DNA of 64,000 nt from Atrichornis clamosus (GCA_013400975.1 WBMZ01010233.1:98278-162277); one strand, 5' to 3'; shown: positions 13,877 through 28,724, counted from the stretch's first letter. Made by a program: numbers and translations. Notes: generated by a model not told the origin, from the letters alone.

Positions 13877-16030
13877 ACACTCCAAGGAGGTTTGTCAAGA
13901 GTAATCAAAAACATTGTCGCTTATAAAGCTGTGGCAAGAAATCAATAGTTTTCATCAGAAAAGGTAAGGTCTGGCATAACTGAACCATTTAATTGCTTCA
14001 TTCCAATAAACAAAAACTGCACATTTTAATGACTTGATTTTGGAGATCAATATCTAACCACATATTGCATTAAACAGCAACATGTGGTGGGATATTCACT
14101 GCCATTTTAATTCAGAATGAAGCATTCCTCTTTTTTTATTTCATCTCGAATGGCAATAGGTTGCTGAGCCTATGCAGTGCTATGATTTATATCAAATGAG
14201 TGACCTCTAGGGCCGTAAGACTAGAACGGGTGACTAGTTCTCAATGGTAAGCTACTGGCACTTGACAAAGTGCATGAAGCAGAATGAATTTACTTCTCTT
14301 TTCCTCAATCATCAACAGGCTCTGCCCTGACCCCCATACTGACTCCTATAACAAGATCTCCTGTCTCTGACTGAAAAATTTACTGTCATGTCTACTTTTC
14401 ATTGAGCTCAAGTGAGTACTTCTGTCACCTTCAGTGAACTGAGTCTGTAAAAGATTTAACTAAACACCAGTCACAGTTTAAAAACTAAGCAAGAACAACT
14501 CATATAAAAAAATACCACTTTTAAGTACTTCTGTTTCTTAAACGTCCGAGAGCTGTGCCTTTTTATTATGGTTCCTCTTCTTTCAGTGTGTGTCATTAAC
14601 CCATGAAAAGCTGCTGTTCCACAAAGAAATGAATTAAAGACTCACAGTATAATGCAGGTATGATAACATTAGTCAAAAGCATTAGGACTGGAAGACTCCT
14701 CCTGGACACAAAGGCAGCCAAAGTTTAAATGCTTGTGAACTATGAAAGATTCAACGTGAAATTTTATACATGGAGATAGCACCTATAAATCACACAGTCA
14801 TTTAAATTAATGATCAGATTTGTATACAGTGTATAGCATCATCATGCACAAAATATGTCTACGTATAGTAATGACATTAACAAACTTTCTTTACTATTCA
14901 AAGATATTTAATTTTGAAGCAATACTTGTAAAACATTTTTTCTACATCCTTTCAATAATAACAGCATAGAATATATGATACCTAGCTACATACAAATGCA
15001 TGAATGGTATATCTTAATCATTTTACTGATATTTTAATTTTATAAACTAATAAAACCCAACATTGCAAGAACCCTACCAACAACAAGGCAATTAAAAGAA
15101 TGACACTTGATGGTTTATTCCGACATCTCACTAAAGCCTTACACAAAATTTTCACTCCCTCTTTAATTTTCAATTCTTCTACCCTCCCTGCTTCACAGCT
15201 TCTGGCTATTGGCTTTTACAATCTGTCCCTAGGGAGCCAGGAGTTATTACCCCTGTCGATGGAAGAGAAAGGGATGTTATTCCCCTGTCACCCTCTCCGG
15301 CTCCAGCAGATTCCTAGCTCTGATCTATAGCCTTCATTGGAGAAAAGCGTCTGACATGCTGTTAGTTTTCAACCCTGTCAGATCCATCTACCCATGCTAC
15401 TGGCATTACTTACTGGAGTCAGAGTCACAGGAGTCAGACCAAAAATTTGAGAAGAAAATACTATATCCACTTCTATTTGAGTAAATATAGGAGAGAAATA
15501 TCTATTGCAAAGCATGTAGGGTTTCAGGAGGCACTATGTGCCACATACACTTTGAATCTGAGCTTAGAAACAGCTAAAGCAGTATCTGAAATTATTCACT
15601 ACTGCAATAGAAATATTGTATAAACTAGGTAGCACCAGATAATCCCAAAGGATAAAGAACAGTTAATGAGATGGACTTAAGCAAGTGAAACAATTCCTTC
15701 AATACTGTTTTAACAAACTGCTGCTTAATTTTTTATTGCTTCCTTTTAACCTACATTCCCATGACTGCTACATAAAATGGGCAGGCGAGAGGCAGCATGA
15801 GATGGCTACGGGTCGCTTTACTTGTGCGCTGCCTGCCACCCCACCACACAAATCTGTACACCGGCATTTTGCCGGCATCATTTTACAGGACTTCAACCGT
15901 AAATTAACCTTTAATTGTAAAGTATCTATAATATGACTACGGATGGCTGCTTTAGTTGCTCTTACACTCCACATGCTCAGCAATACGAACTGATGCCCCT
16001 GCCTCAACAGCTGCCCCAATAGTGGAGGGC

Positions 16031-16068
16031 TGATCTCCACTGCCTTCTCTGATCTCCACTGCCTTCTC
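16031..16068. repeat. 19-bp perfect tandem duplication
   Basis: The unit TGATCTCCACTGCCTTCTC is present twice without mismatch, and the two bases after the second copy (TG) start a third. It is a short slippage duplication in non-coding DNA. Confidence 0.95.
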
Positions 16069-19000
16069 TGGTGAGAACTTGGCGAGGAGAGGGGAATGGC
16101 ATCTATCTGCTAAAGCCACTTGAGTGCTGCTGTAGCAGGACTCCCACATCCCAGTTTTGCCTGTATCACTAATGCTGATGGTGCGAGCAAAAGCTCTGTG
16201 TGTTGGGATTGAGTATCACCCCCTGCTTGACAGTCAAACCACACATAATGTTTTTGGCTGTAGCCTAGTGAGCGAAGTGTCTCACCAGAGAAGGTAGTGG
16301 AGATCAGAGGAAGTTCCCATCCGTGAATTTTATTCTCCTTGTAAATATCCTCCTATATTACTTCAGCATAACAGTGGAAATAACAAAATTTTCCAAAACA
16401 GCAAAATCTTCCTTTGAGCACTAAGTCTTCAGCCACTTCATGGCAGGATACAAGGCAAACTCAAACCACAGTTTTGAAAAGGTTGTAGAGATCTATATTT
16501 CTTCCATCTAGACAGTTTTCTTCCATCCGAGCTTTATTATCATGACCTCTAGGGTTTCCCTCCTCATTTTAGTTCTTAATCATGAACTAAAACATCTTTA
16601 ACAGATTCTATGTTATAAATACATTACACCTCAAAATTACAATTTCAGGCCTAATTGATTAATTTCAACTACTCTAAACACCTAACAAATTACATTTCTC
16701 TCTGTTCTGCAGTCACATAGTGGAGACTCCTCAAGAAGATGATCCTAACCAACACCAGCTGTGCCCAGCTGCCATTAACATTACAGCTCCAGCACACCCA
16801 CACAATCTATAAAGAACTAACAATTTAAAGCTCCCTTTTAAGAGAGTATCACGGTAATAAAATTCAAATCCCATATTCTAAATCCATTTCTCATCAGCCT
16901 TTGTAAGAAACAAAAAAAGCACATGACTACCACCGGAATTAAAATTGGGCCTCTTCTTTAATCCAGCAATAACCACCATATGCTGCATTATTCTAGAAGC
17001 AACTAAGAATGGATGCATCTCAAGATCAGCAACACATCCTATGAACCCAAGTGTTTGTTCGCACACAAATTTTTTCATTAAAAAAAATACACAAACCAAA
17101 AATGTCATTAACAGATGGCAAACTTTTTTCCTTATATGTATGCTTGTCAGGATCCTTACTTGTACCTCCGGGAGTACCAAATAAAACTATTTCTATCTTT
17201 TCCACGTGCATCAAAGCAGAGAAGCTGGTAACAAAAACTCTCAGCTTATTCTGCAAGCATCACAAGAGATTGGTTTCAAATATATCCTCCTTGTTCAAGA
17301 CCACAGGAAGAGTTTTACCTGAATGCAGAACCACATAGCACTGCAGAACCAGCTGAAGTAATTATAACTGTGGTGGGTGGGTGACAGAGAGAAGTGAGAG
17401 AGATCAAAGGGGTTGGAAGGTAGAAATTTGGCTTCATATGGTATTTGATATTCAGCAGAGTATGCAGTCAAACTCAGGATAAATTACTCTCTGAGAAACT
17501 GAGAGAAGGAAGGAAAACCCTTTCTGGGGAAAGAAATCTTAACACCAACAGGGCAGGGATGTCTCCAAAAGAAGCGTGGCAGGCAGTGCCAGAAATCCCT
17601 GGGACTGCCCCATCTGTTACAACCACCAATATGCTTATGGTGAAGGTAAATTTTACTGGGGGGTGAATCACCCCTGCATCCTCTGTGCTTTCAGACAATT
17701 CCTTTCTGAAGCACTGTTCTGCAATCTCTAGGCACAAAAACCCACTAGTGGTTTCACTGTATTTCAGCTTTTCAATAACTCAAACGTGAAACATGCATCC
17801 CTTTACAAGAAATGGGTCCTTTGTTCCTCTTGAGAAATGTTTGTTACCCTCAGATTACAAGGTCTCAGTGATATTACTTCATAAAAGCATAAAATCTGTG
17901 TGATAGCTACACTAATTACCATAAACCTCATCCTAATGCTGCAACTTCTGTAGACAGTATTACTTTGGAAATACTCTATATTTGATGCTTTGGCAAACAG
18001 ATGGGAGAAGTTAATCTATTCCTTACAGTACGGTTATTTTGAACAAATTATACAACAACCTATCATTTTTATTACTCTTTGATCAAGCAAATAATATTTA
18101 GTACTTATATTTTCCCAGTAAGAAAAATATTAGTGTAGGGTGAAGGTTAAATTCAACTTGTATGCCCATGTGAGGCCATATTACTATTGTCTCATAAAGA
18201 AGATACATAATTAAGCCTGTGAACTGCATGATCAGTTCCATCGTTAGCAGAAGGGATTTCTGAAATCTATATTGATTTTTGCCTGTGAATCTGCATTAGC
18301 CTAATCCTCATATACAAGCACTATGAATCCACAGGGGATTGATTTTTTTTTCTCTTTGGTTCACAAAAATCTCACAGCTGAATTTTTTTCTGAAAATTGA
18401 TGACAGACCTAGCTGTTTTCCAAAAGCACATACGTAAAAAGAACAAGTTGTAGGGGAGCTTTCTGTGCAGAACCTGATTTGAATAGATTGTCATTGCTTC
18501 CACAGCGCTTTGCACACGCAAATCTTGCTTTGTTCACACTACTTTAAAGGAGATTCAAAAACAGTTTCTTAGAAATTAGATTCATTCTTGAAAAATACTG
18601 GCAATCTCAAAATGGCCGTGAAAACTCTCCTTTGACTAAAACAGGCACCATAAAGAATCGTAATGCTGACTTCCTAACAGCAACCTTCACACCACACTCA
18701 AGAGTTTGAAATTGATGTTCTAGAAGTCAGCATTTTTTACATGAAAAAAAATTGCTTTGGACCCCAAATTTTTGATTTTGCATCTGAATACCTATCTTGG
18801 TATATGTACATTCCTTTTCTGTCTCTCCACTCCATTGTTTTTTGGGTTTTTTTCTTTTGGTTTGTTATAAACAGAAGCCGACCTGTAACTACAGAGAGCC
18901 CAACACATGTGAGAAGGTTGACAAAGAAGGGAAGTCAGATGCTGTGATAGAAATTCATTTTACAGTTCCTTTAGGAATCTAACTCCAAGAGGCAGCATGT

Positions 19001-22000
19001 GCTATTAAAAACAAACTACTTGCGGTAAAAATCTATTCCTGGAGATTGTTTACTGAAATGAAATGTTTATTCGCTAGGGCAGTATTTAAAGCTCCACAGG
19101 TAAGTGCAAACTGTTCCTGAAAAGATACAAAATGTAATAAAATGCAAAAGGGAAGTGGTGACAATATTAGCTTTGCACCAATTCATTTACAGTAATTTCA
19201 GATTTCATATATGTAAATTAGAGGAAATTTCCAATAACAGGCTGCTTACACAGGGAAAGGAGGCTTGCTGTGTTTGCTGTAGTATAATTTTCAACACTTT
19301 CAACTTACTTCCTCACAGAAGGTTCAAGATTATTTTCAGGACTATTTTATAACAGAGGCTGAATAGAGCAAAGAATGACATTGAAAAATAGACTTAATTA
19401 TTCCTACAAAAAAAATTCTTGGCATAGGTCCACTTTGTATCAGCTTAAAATACCCTGTGCAGTTCTATTGGCAGGATCATATGTTTACAAGCACTGGATT
19501 ACAGGAGTAACCACACCTCCAGGCTAATTTAAAACAATTTCTGCTAAATGGAAACAGTAGACCTCGGTTTCTTTAATTTGGAAGGGGAGGAGGGGAGGAA
19601 AACAGCACAGGATACAAGAGGAGATGTTCCTATTATAACTCCTCGTTCATCAGAATACCACACAATAAAGGGCAAAGGATCCATTTTAATCTGAGGGGAT
19701 GCAACAAGACCTAATTCGAGTAACAAAGCTTTTTTTAGGTTGACAAAGTGCATAAAAATAGACTCTGATTTGTTAGGGAAAATCACCTCAGCACATATAC
19801 TCTTCCCAAAGTATTCACAGCAACTCCTGCAAGTTATTAATTTGTCACAGGATATTTTCTCTCCCTAACTAGGTACACTCCAGCAGCAACAAAGTATTCT
19901 CAGAACGGCTGCAAATCCTGTTCCAGAAAAAATATGTACTTATGCAACTTAATCGTTTATAGCTCCTTTTTATTTTTTTCCGAGAAATACTTGTTTGAAC
20001 GCATTTATACAGTATAGCAGTATAGAGGAACAATTAAAAAAATCAAGAAGAATTCATGGGTTTTAGTCCCTCAAAATGAACGTCGTTCAGGCAAATCTTC
20101 ATTGATATCCTGTTCTGAGTCCAAGTCTGGATTCTCATCACTTGGCCCACAGACACAGAGGTTTTCAAACCAACCCAAACACCAGAAGCAGCACAGCCAC
20201 CCAAACACAGCACTGCACCTGATTCCCAGCAGGCTGAGACGCTGAAACACTGCCACTGTCTAGGACAGTGGGACTGTTCTCAACACTCAAATGACTCCAG
20301 ACATCTCCACATCACTGCCAAGGACACTAGAGCCTGAAAAGCACAAATTCCCAGTGTAATCATCTCTAGTAGCTGACATGGCTATTCTTCCTTCCCTATT
20401 TTGCCCTGAATTACAGGACAGTCTACCACAGCACAGCACATAGACAGTAAGCCTTCATAGCCATAATCTGATTAGGAGATAAAAATTTTAAAACATTGAG
20501 TAGCTATTCCTACTGTGAAAGTCTAAAATAAGGATTTCCCTTTATCTTGTGGCTTTTTTCCTTTCTCTCTCTGGCTCTTTTTCTCTGGATTTTTTTTCTT
20601 CTTTTTTTAATAACCCCTATTGACCACTGCACTACTGACTAATATCTTCTGCATCAGAAGGAAAAATGCTGAGGATGTTTGTCAGCCATACTGTCATGAA
20701 AGTCAAAAGCACATATGTAAGAGAAGAAAGATTATCACATTAGACATAGAAAAAGAAAGATTAACCTATGAGAGCTGTAGAAGCAGAAAGATGAGCAAAA
20801 AGTGGGGGACTCAATGGCTCCAGGGGATTGGTAATGGGTTAGACTGCCTTTTCCCTCTAGATCACTGGCTCGCATCCAGCCCACATCAGTAGTGACTGAG
20901 TGTCATTACCACCTGATGGATTTTTGGTGACCTCTGCAAAAATGAATTGATGGTTTCAGTCCAGCTGAATAAATGTTCCCATCATAGCAGGCACACCACT
21001 GTCTCAGCAGAAGGAAGGGAGCAAATATGGACCAGCAAATGTACCTCTATTCCTACAAACCAGTTTAATACACAAGAAAGTCCACTTACAAGAAATGCCA
21101 CAGAGATTTAATACTTTCATAGCTAGAGGACTGTGCTTCTTTTCTGCAGCCTTAGTGTTCACCATCCCACAGTGTTCCCCATGCATTTGTCCTGGGTTCT
21201 CACAGGAAAAAGGCTGCTCACAAACAAGTCAGTGCAGTACAAGTGAAAGTCTCTTAAGGGACAATCTAAATTTGAAATTATATTACATGTAATGCAATTG
21301 TTGCTAAAGATCCTCCCGTATGAAAGCACACTTAGATAACACAGCTTTATAAGTGCCTCTTTAAGAGTTCTGTTTAAGGGTCGTGTAATATTAACTCACC
21401 TAAACTAAAAATTAAACACATTTTCTCTGCAATTGGAAAAGCCAACCCAAGTGAACACTCCCTCCAGTCTAAGTCTTGAGATGCACACATTGTCTCAAAG
21501 CAGTGCATGTGCATGCATAATTAAGACATTTTTAGATAAGGTGGTTGGAATGACTGGAAAACACCTAAAAGTGCCAGGTCCCTTCAGGCAAGAGTTTAGC
21601 AGGTTGACATCCTCTCAAGCAAGCAGGAACCCAAATGGTTCCCAGCACGGTATTTGGAATGCTGTAAGCTATTCCATGCTTCTTTCTTCAGGGGAGTTCC
21701 CAGAGGGCCCAGGGAGAAGGCTCAGTCCTGGAGAAGCCAGAGCACAAGCTCTAAGTGGCACCTTTTTCCCCACTCAGAACAGGTGATCTCAAGACTGGTA
21801 CGGGGGGTGCAGGTTCAACGTGAGCATCACCACGTTTGTCTGTACCCGAAGGGCAAGGCAGGGGAACTGGAGCTGTCAGCTCTGTGAGCCACGGCCAGGA
21901 GCTCAACTGCTGTGGTCTCAGGGGAACTAATCCCTCTGAGCAGCACAGTGTTCTCACACAGGGGACCAGATTCCAGTTTACAATGATGTCACAACTATGG

Positions 22001-23951
22001 CTTGGTATTCCAATCCCTCCAAATGCTTTAACACTTACAAAATTATCTACATTGAAAAATAAAAGAACTTATATAAAATTAAACAAATACTAATGAAAAG
22101 AAGTTGTTGTCCAGCTTGCTGAAGTTACAGGAAGAGACTAGAGGAAACTCAGTGATAAAGGACAAGCTGATATGGCAAGTAGAATGCCAAATAAAGCATA
22201 TTTTTTTCAGAAACAGACTTACATTTTCCTTGCTGTAGCACTACTTTACATGTCTCCTTAAAAAAAAAGACTTAGAGGTGATATTTAACAGATGCTACAA
22301 TAGAAAAAGGGACACTGATTACTACTTTTGTATTTTACATTTTTTCTTTCACAATCAAAACACTATTTGAAGTTGACTCATTCTCCAAAATATGTATGCA
22401 GAATTTGTGGGGGAAAGAAGGACTTTTTTACTGTGACAGCACAAGATTTTCAAATGTTGGGTCCTTTTTTTCATAGGGGGCTTCTAGTGAGCCAGACTGG
22501 AGTGGGATCATGCCATCAAAACAAAGGCTGCTGTTACGCAGAACTGCATTTCAGTAGAAGAAAAATGACAGAAATTTCCTCCCCCTCCCCCCAAAAAACC
22601 CCAACAATGGGTGTTTTTACATAGAACTTAACATTTTTAGTTAGGTGTCTCTGTCCTGAGCACCCAAAAGCAAGAATCACAAAGTTCAACATATTGTTCT
22701 CTCACTAACCCCTATTCTTTCATAAACAAAATACATAACCAGGAGTTGAGAATAAGGATTTCTGATCTACTAAAACAGAAAAGCTCCCATCTCTCATCAT
22801 GGAATGGTGAGAGGCTTGACACCTCATTTTCTTTGTCATTTATTCAAATGTTAATAGGAATTGCAGCTTCTGTGACCCTGTTTCTTGAATTTATTCTGTT
22901 TTTATCCAAGGTGACAAAGCCCCTACATTTTCCTATCTCATTACTTCTTTAGAGGCAGAAGTTTCTTCTTAGAGGCAATGGAAAAAATTGTGTAAACTGG
23001 CAGAGAAAAGTGAAACTGTTTTGAAAGAATGAATTTTTGTTTGGTTTTGCTTTTTTTTTCTGGGGAGGGACGTTGTTTGGAGGTTTTGTCTTTACACTAT
23101 TACCTGGTATGTCAGGAAATATGGAGAGAAAGGAGTGATTGGCTTTCCACTGATCTGAATAAATTGAACAGCTATAGCTGAGAGGTGTGATAAAGCAGTA
23201 GGATTATATCACAACGTGTATGTTCAAGTGCAGTCACTGCAAAATCTCCATGAAAAACCTTGACTTCACTATTTCTGCAAAAGCAAGTATTTCTTTCTAA
23301 GCTTCTATCAATATTTTGTCTTTTAAATCTGTATTTGGTTCTTCCCATTTCTTTTTCCCTAGATGAGAAGCAGTTTTAAATGTCAGAACTTTTCAGACAT
23401 TGATGTTTTGCTTCTTTAAAGGAGTAGGGAGAGGGAAATATATATCCCTGTTTTAACAAGTCTAGACAAACATTCTCATACAATGAAGAAATGCTGTCTT
23501 AAGAAGATTTTTCCTTTAATTCCACAGGACCAAACAGAAAATACCAACATGGAAAAACCTTAAACTGTATACTTCTGTGCTGACTCTTTGTTTATATGCA
23601 GCAAAGAGAAAATCACTAGCACATGTCTTAGCTGTTGCAAATTAAAGCTCAACTTTGTCACCCTTACTAAACCAAAGAGCAATTATTCCTGCAAATTAGT
23701 ACAATGGTACTATTCATTCAGGTAAATACTCTTCCACGTAAGGATTGCAGAATCAGGACCTGCAAGAAGGCAACACGTTTTAAATTGCCTAGTTGATCTC
23801 CATTTTCAAAGAGAGAATGAAGATCAGTCACTCAACCTGAGGGATGGAGTCATTATTTGAAATCTGAATACACATATAGAGATTATTGCAACTGCAATTT
23901 TAAAATAGCTTCCCACCAGAAAAATAAGATATATAAATATATAAAACTGTG

Positions 23952-23975
23952 TATTTTATATACATGTATAAAATA
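23952..23975. repeat. 24-bp AT-rich inverted repeat
   Basis: The arms TATTTTATA and TATAAAATA are perfect reverse complements around TACATG, within a 60-base stretch made almost only of A and T. It could extrude as a small cruciform, but such palindromes are common in AT-rich DNA. Confidence 0.75.
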
Positions 23976-24119
23976 TATAATACATTTGAACCTTTTACCT
24001 GATTTCCTTATTTAAAGCATAAGCACCCAATAAACGTGTAAGTGATACACCTTCAGACACAGCAAAATAAGCAATTCTCCTGGGGTCTGTAAGTAGCTAA
24101 GCAGCCTGGCTCAATTGCC

Positions 24120-24812
24120 TTGTCATACCTTATACTCTCCTCAACTACTTTGTTCTGGTATGCACAAAGCTTTATTAAAGTAGAGTTCAGTCATTTGCTC
24201 ACTGCAATTCCAACAACTGAGCCAAATGAACCATGTTCAGTCATCTGGAACCCCTTCCTCCAGAGTTTGCTCCCTTTGGGCTGCAGAATCAGTCTATTAC
24301 CCCTGCATGACACGATCCAGAAACTTGCTACCACTACAGGACCTCAATTACAATTCCCAGTCCGGGTATTGCTGTCAGGGATTGTGCAATGCAACAGACA
24401 CTGCATTTGTACCTCCCGCTACTGCAAAGCTATTAAAGCGTTCGCACTTGGAATTCATGGACATTACAGGGGCTGTGGACCAGGGGAGAAGTCTGCACTG
24501 CCTCAGTGGGGCTTAAAGGTGGCCAAGAGCACAGAGGAGGATCCACGGCTCTTCAGCCAGATGAAAGCCAACAGGCACTCCCACCCTGCCAGCTTCCTTA
24601 CAGGCAGTTACTGCCACAGGGACAGGCAGCACGCCACTGGTCAATGCAATCACTCCTGGCAGCACTGTGAAAAGGACACATTAGTTAGAACAAAAGTAAG
24701 AGGAAAAAAAAAAACCAAAAGAACTTATGCTTGTAACCTGTCCCCTGCTTTTCCCCAAAACACACAAGGGATTTTTAGAGCTGGCAAGGCAATACCTCTT
24801 AACCACCTCTGA
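24120..24812 (+). other. Long unrecognised open frame (230 codons), probably chance
   Basis: It is the longest ATG-to-stop frame outside ZNF281. The local sequence is more GC-rich than its surroundings, which lowers stop-codon frequency. The translation has no repeated motif, signal peptide, membrane segment or domain I recognise, and other frames on both strands are also open in places (24226-24516 plus, 24681-24884 minus). A retrocopy or lncRNA exon cannot be excluded. By rough reasoning, one frame this long in 64 kb is only mildly surprising. Confidence 0.12.
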
Positions 24813-26585
24813 CACTTGATGCAGAGGAAGACGCGTGGCTCGCATGGCTTTCCTACTTGTCAGCCAGCACACGCTCAAGTACACTCAACAAGGAGAGAAG
24901 GATGTTCCCAGATTGAGAAGCTGATCTCCCGGAAAGAGGGCACTGGCTGCACTTCTCTGTCCTCTGCCTGAAAGAGCCACTTTTGCATCAACATGCAGCT
25001 GAGGGAACAAAAGGAGGGTATGGCACTGTGGCCAGCTAGCATGACCACAGCATAGATGAAACAATAGGAGGCAACCTAAATACTGAACACACTCTCTTGT
25101 TACAATGGCAAATACTTATTGACATCATTGCAAGCAAAAAAAAAAAAGGCATTGTACTGGCAAAATCTCAGATTTAGATAAAAGACAAATCATTTCAAAT
25201 ATGGCCAATAAGAGGTCAAAGTAATTTTTTTTTCCCCTGTCAATATAAGCATTCCTAAGCCAAAGCTAATGGCACATATTTGTGTTATTAATGCTTTATT
25301 GTAAAAACAAGATTTCTTCCCTCCATTGTAGCTAGTCACCTCATTTGTGTTCAAGGAGAAGCCTGTTTATCCCCATCACTTCAAAGCTATTACTACACCA
25401 AAGTTCTGACCTCACCAAACACTTTTAAGCTTTCTCTAATAAAACATATTAAAAAGTGACATGGTCATGAGCAGCTTTTACACAAAACCCAAACAGCAAA
25501 GCTCCAAAATCCATACCTATTCCTGTCTCCAGGGGCTCCCTCTCTTCTCACACAGCAAAGCAAGGCAGCTGCACTGAGATCATTCTTCAAAAACCTTCCC
25601 TTTCTGCATTAAACAGAAATTAAATAGTTGCATATTTTTCTGTAATGCCTTTTCATAGCATTTATGACCCTACAGAACACAATTATGTCCTTCGCCTACA
25701 ATTTCAAGCAGTGCCTTAAGTACATTTTAGGTATGAGAGCTTTCCTACACTGATAACAAGCTTAGTATGAATATTCTCAAGAACAAGACATGTTATATCT
25801 TGAGCCATTCAACACATTCATTTAATATATTTATATTACAGGTCCACACCAAATCACTGGAAATTTTAAATCTTATTTCACATATAAATATGAAGTTTAC
25901 TTCAAATAAAATACTTCTAATAAAGTATTTGTACAGGTATCCACTGGCCCAACTTTTTTTCTACTAAGTCAAAAATTATGCCAACTATAAATTCTTATAA
26001 TTTCCTTTTGCCAGGAAAAAGCAAGCATGAATTAAAGGCTATTTAGTATTCCATTTTCCACAGAATAAATAGGGTTGTGGGTTTAATTCTATGTGAGCTG
26101 GGACACCCCCCCAGTGAGCCTGTAAACAATTCAGATAGAAGACAGGAAAAATATCAGCTAATTCTTATTCAGCATCACATAGTGCGCTTGCTTTCTAAAG
26201 CAGACTACAGAGTGTTACTGCAAGCTGCAGAATATTTCATGTTTCTCTTTAACATCAGGCTTATGAAGAGACAGGATTCCAATTTAAAAAATAAAGTATA
26301 TGATTTTTTAAAAGTTTGAAAAAAATCTAAGTGTACTATGCAGGTTCTAAACCCTGAAGAGTTCAGTGAAGCTGAATATTATTTTATAGCTTAAAAATAA
26401 AACAGCATTATTTTTGAGCCAATTCCATAATTATTTTCCTTGTATTTTTGGAAGAAACACAAAGGGCCATCTCCATATTGCATTCACTCAGTGTGGGATG
26501 AGGAACAGACCTTGTATATTTCTAAATTTAATTTTAACAGTATTACATACATGTTAACAGATTTTCCATCTTATTATAAACATTT

Positions 26586-26598
26586 TATATATATATAT
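26586..26598. repeat. (TA)n microsatellite
   Basis: Six or so TA units lead into GTATGTATA. Similar short TA runs occur at 7280-7291 and 55825-55834. Confidence 0.85.
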
Positions 26599-26997
26599 GT
26601 ATGTATAAAATAAATTCTTGCTCAGCAGAGAAACAGAGGTTCAGAAGGAAATGTTTGTGGCTCTGCCCTATTCCAAAGGCAGCTGACTGTCAATGATTTC
26701 AGAGGATGAGCAAAGATAGGCAAAGTGTCTCTGCAGAGAAGATCTTGCCCTTGTTTTGGGAACACATGGCAGCAGCAGTTTGAATGAACTGCAGGACAGA
26801 CCAACTGACAAAGATATTTGTTTTCCAAAAAAATCCTAAAATAGGACACGATGCCCCTCAGAAAGGGTTAAGATAGTCTAGAATTTAACCAAATCATCAC
26901 CTCCCTATCAAAGTGTCACATAATTCAGGATTTGAGAAGAGAAATGGCACAGTCTTCTTGGAAAGAAGAGTTTCATTGCCACACGTGAAAGGATAGA

Positions 26998-27022
26998 TTC
27001 TTCAGAGATTTCTTCAGAGATT
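26998..27022. repeat. 12-bp tandem duplication
   Basis: TTCTTCAGAGAT is repeated with period 12. It is short and of no evident function. Confidence 0.8.
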
Positions 27023-28628
27023 CCCTCTCACGAAAGATACGAGCCTTTGCTAGTCTGGAAACTTGCAACACAAGGATTATAGCAATAAAGCATTATTAGC
27101 ACCATACTGAATCTTGGCACAAATCACTGCCACATCTCCAACCCCACAAAACACCCCCACAATGGGGCTATCCTGACACAGGAAGGGAAAGCAGGAATTA
27201 CGGTTGCACTGATAGCATTTGTCCCTCAAAACCTACACCACTTTATTCCCTCTCCCCAGTGCAGGTCTTGGGTATGAAGGGAATCAGGATACTCAGCAGC
27301 CCCTTACTTCAGCTGTACTGCAAAGAAGCTGTTTTTTAACAATGCTGTGAAGAAGGCTTTATGCAGAGATGTAAATATATATCAATAATCATACTAGGTA
27401 AATACATTTCAATAATGACATACTTCCTACTTTTGCCATCAGTGACATTTTGGAAGAGTCTGTACAATAACTTAAGACAGGAAAATATTGTCCTTATCAT
27501 CCCCGTTCTGCAGATGCTGAGGCCCAGAAGGACTTGTGGAAAAGCCAAGAATCAAACAGATGTCCAAAATCTTAGAGCACTATTTTCATCCCAAGGACTA
27601 CTTTTTCCTCCTGCAGATTAAGCTTTCACTGCACCTTCACCTATGAAATAAACAGCCAAAATTGGATTCTACAAATCCCTTACAGTATTCATACTAAATT
27701 GTGATTATTTCACTTACCTCAAACCCATGCCTAGAAGAATCAAGAAACTTCAGTAATATAAATTCTAAGTTCAACAAAGGAATGCACAAGGAGCATTTTG
27801 GAGAATCTTACAATCCTATTTTAAGGAAAGCAAAGCACCTACTAAAGGCTGCAGAAGAGCTTTAGTTAACTGAAGACTACAGAATTTGATCAGCACTGAT
27901 CATTAAACGGCCAAAATTCAGCCACATGGCACTTGAGGCACTGAAGTGGACACTGGCTTTCCCTTAACAACAGTCATTCAACAAACACTATCTCTAGATC
28001 AATTTTTAAAGAAGGTCAGTCAGTACCTTATGGCAGCTACAGAAACCTGACAGCAGCAGAACAGCTGCCACTCATCCCACCTTGTCTTTAAAACCTCTTA
28101 ACTACAAAGAAGAACAAATGAATGGCTGAAATACATTTTAGCACACAACCCAAAACAAACCTGTGGCTGCACAATGCCCACGGCAGAACGTTTGCTGGAG
28201 AGTCCAAAATAAATCTCAGCAACAAAATATTTGAAGTTGAACTTATGCTACCATGATAAAGTGCTAATTTTCAGAGAAAAAAAGAGACAATACAGAACTT
28301 TGTGTCAGAAACTACAAACAAGCCATTTACAACTTTCACAGATAGAAAAAGAAAAGGGGGAATGTTGCATCCAGCTGTCCTGCACAGAAATAGCTGGAAC
28401 AAGTCTAGCAACACTTAACTGCACTTCTTCTGAATACAGAGGATTAATATCACACTGGTCAAGCCTTATCTTCTTATGAAAGACCTATACTAAAATATCA
28501 CAAAGCAGTATTTGAAGGGTGCTACAGTTCTATATAATAACATGTTCACATGAAGAACAGCTCTTTGTTACATGCACAGACTGTTGTGCACATGATCTTG
28601 TTTGTGTGTTATTTATTCAGATCATAAA

Positions 28629-28724
28629 TGTTCAGAGCTTCTTTGCAACACTCAAGATGCACATTTGGGGTTTGAGTGTTCAGAGCTTCTTTGCAACACT
28701 CAAGATGCCCATTTGGGGTTTGTT
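28629..28724. repeat. 48-bp tandem duplication
   Basis: Positions 28629-28676 and 28677-28724 are adjacent copies of a 48-base unit beginning TGTTCAGAGCTTC. They differ by one clear substitution (CACATTT versus CCCATTT) plus the last two bases. The near identity implies a recent duplication, possibly polymorphic within the species. Confidence 0.95.

Larger units (their letters stand above)
10271..28628. other. Intergenic DNA, no gene seen
   Basis: Continuous AT-rich desert with only small repeats (listed), the E-box pair near 13.85 kb and the 230-codon frame at 24.1 kb. A GC-richer block at 21640-21970 has open frames on both strands but no domain. T/G-rich tracts lie at 18835-18865 and 23038-23080. 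I see no CR1, LTR or DNA-transposon ends here. Confidence 0.7.
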
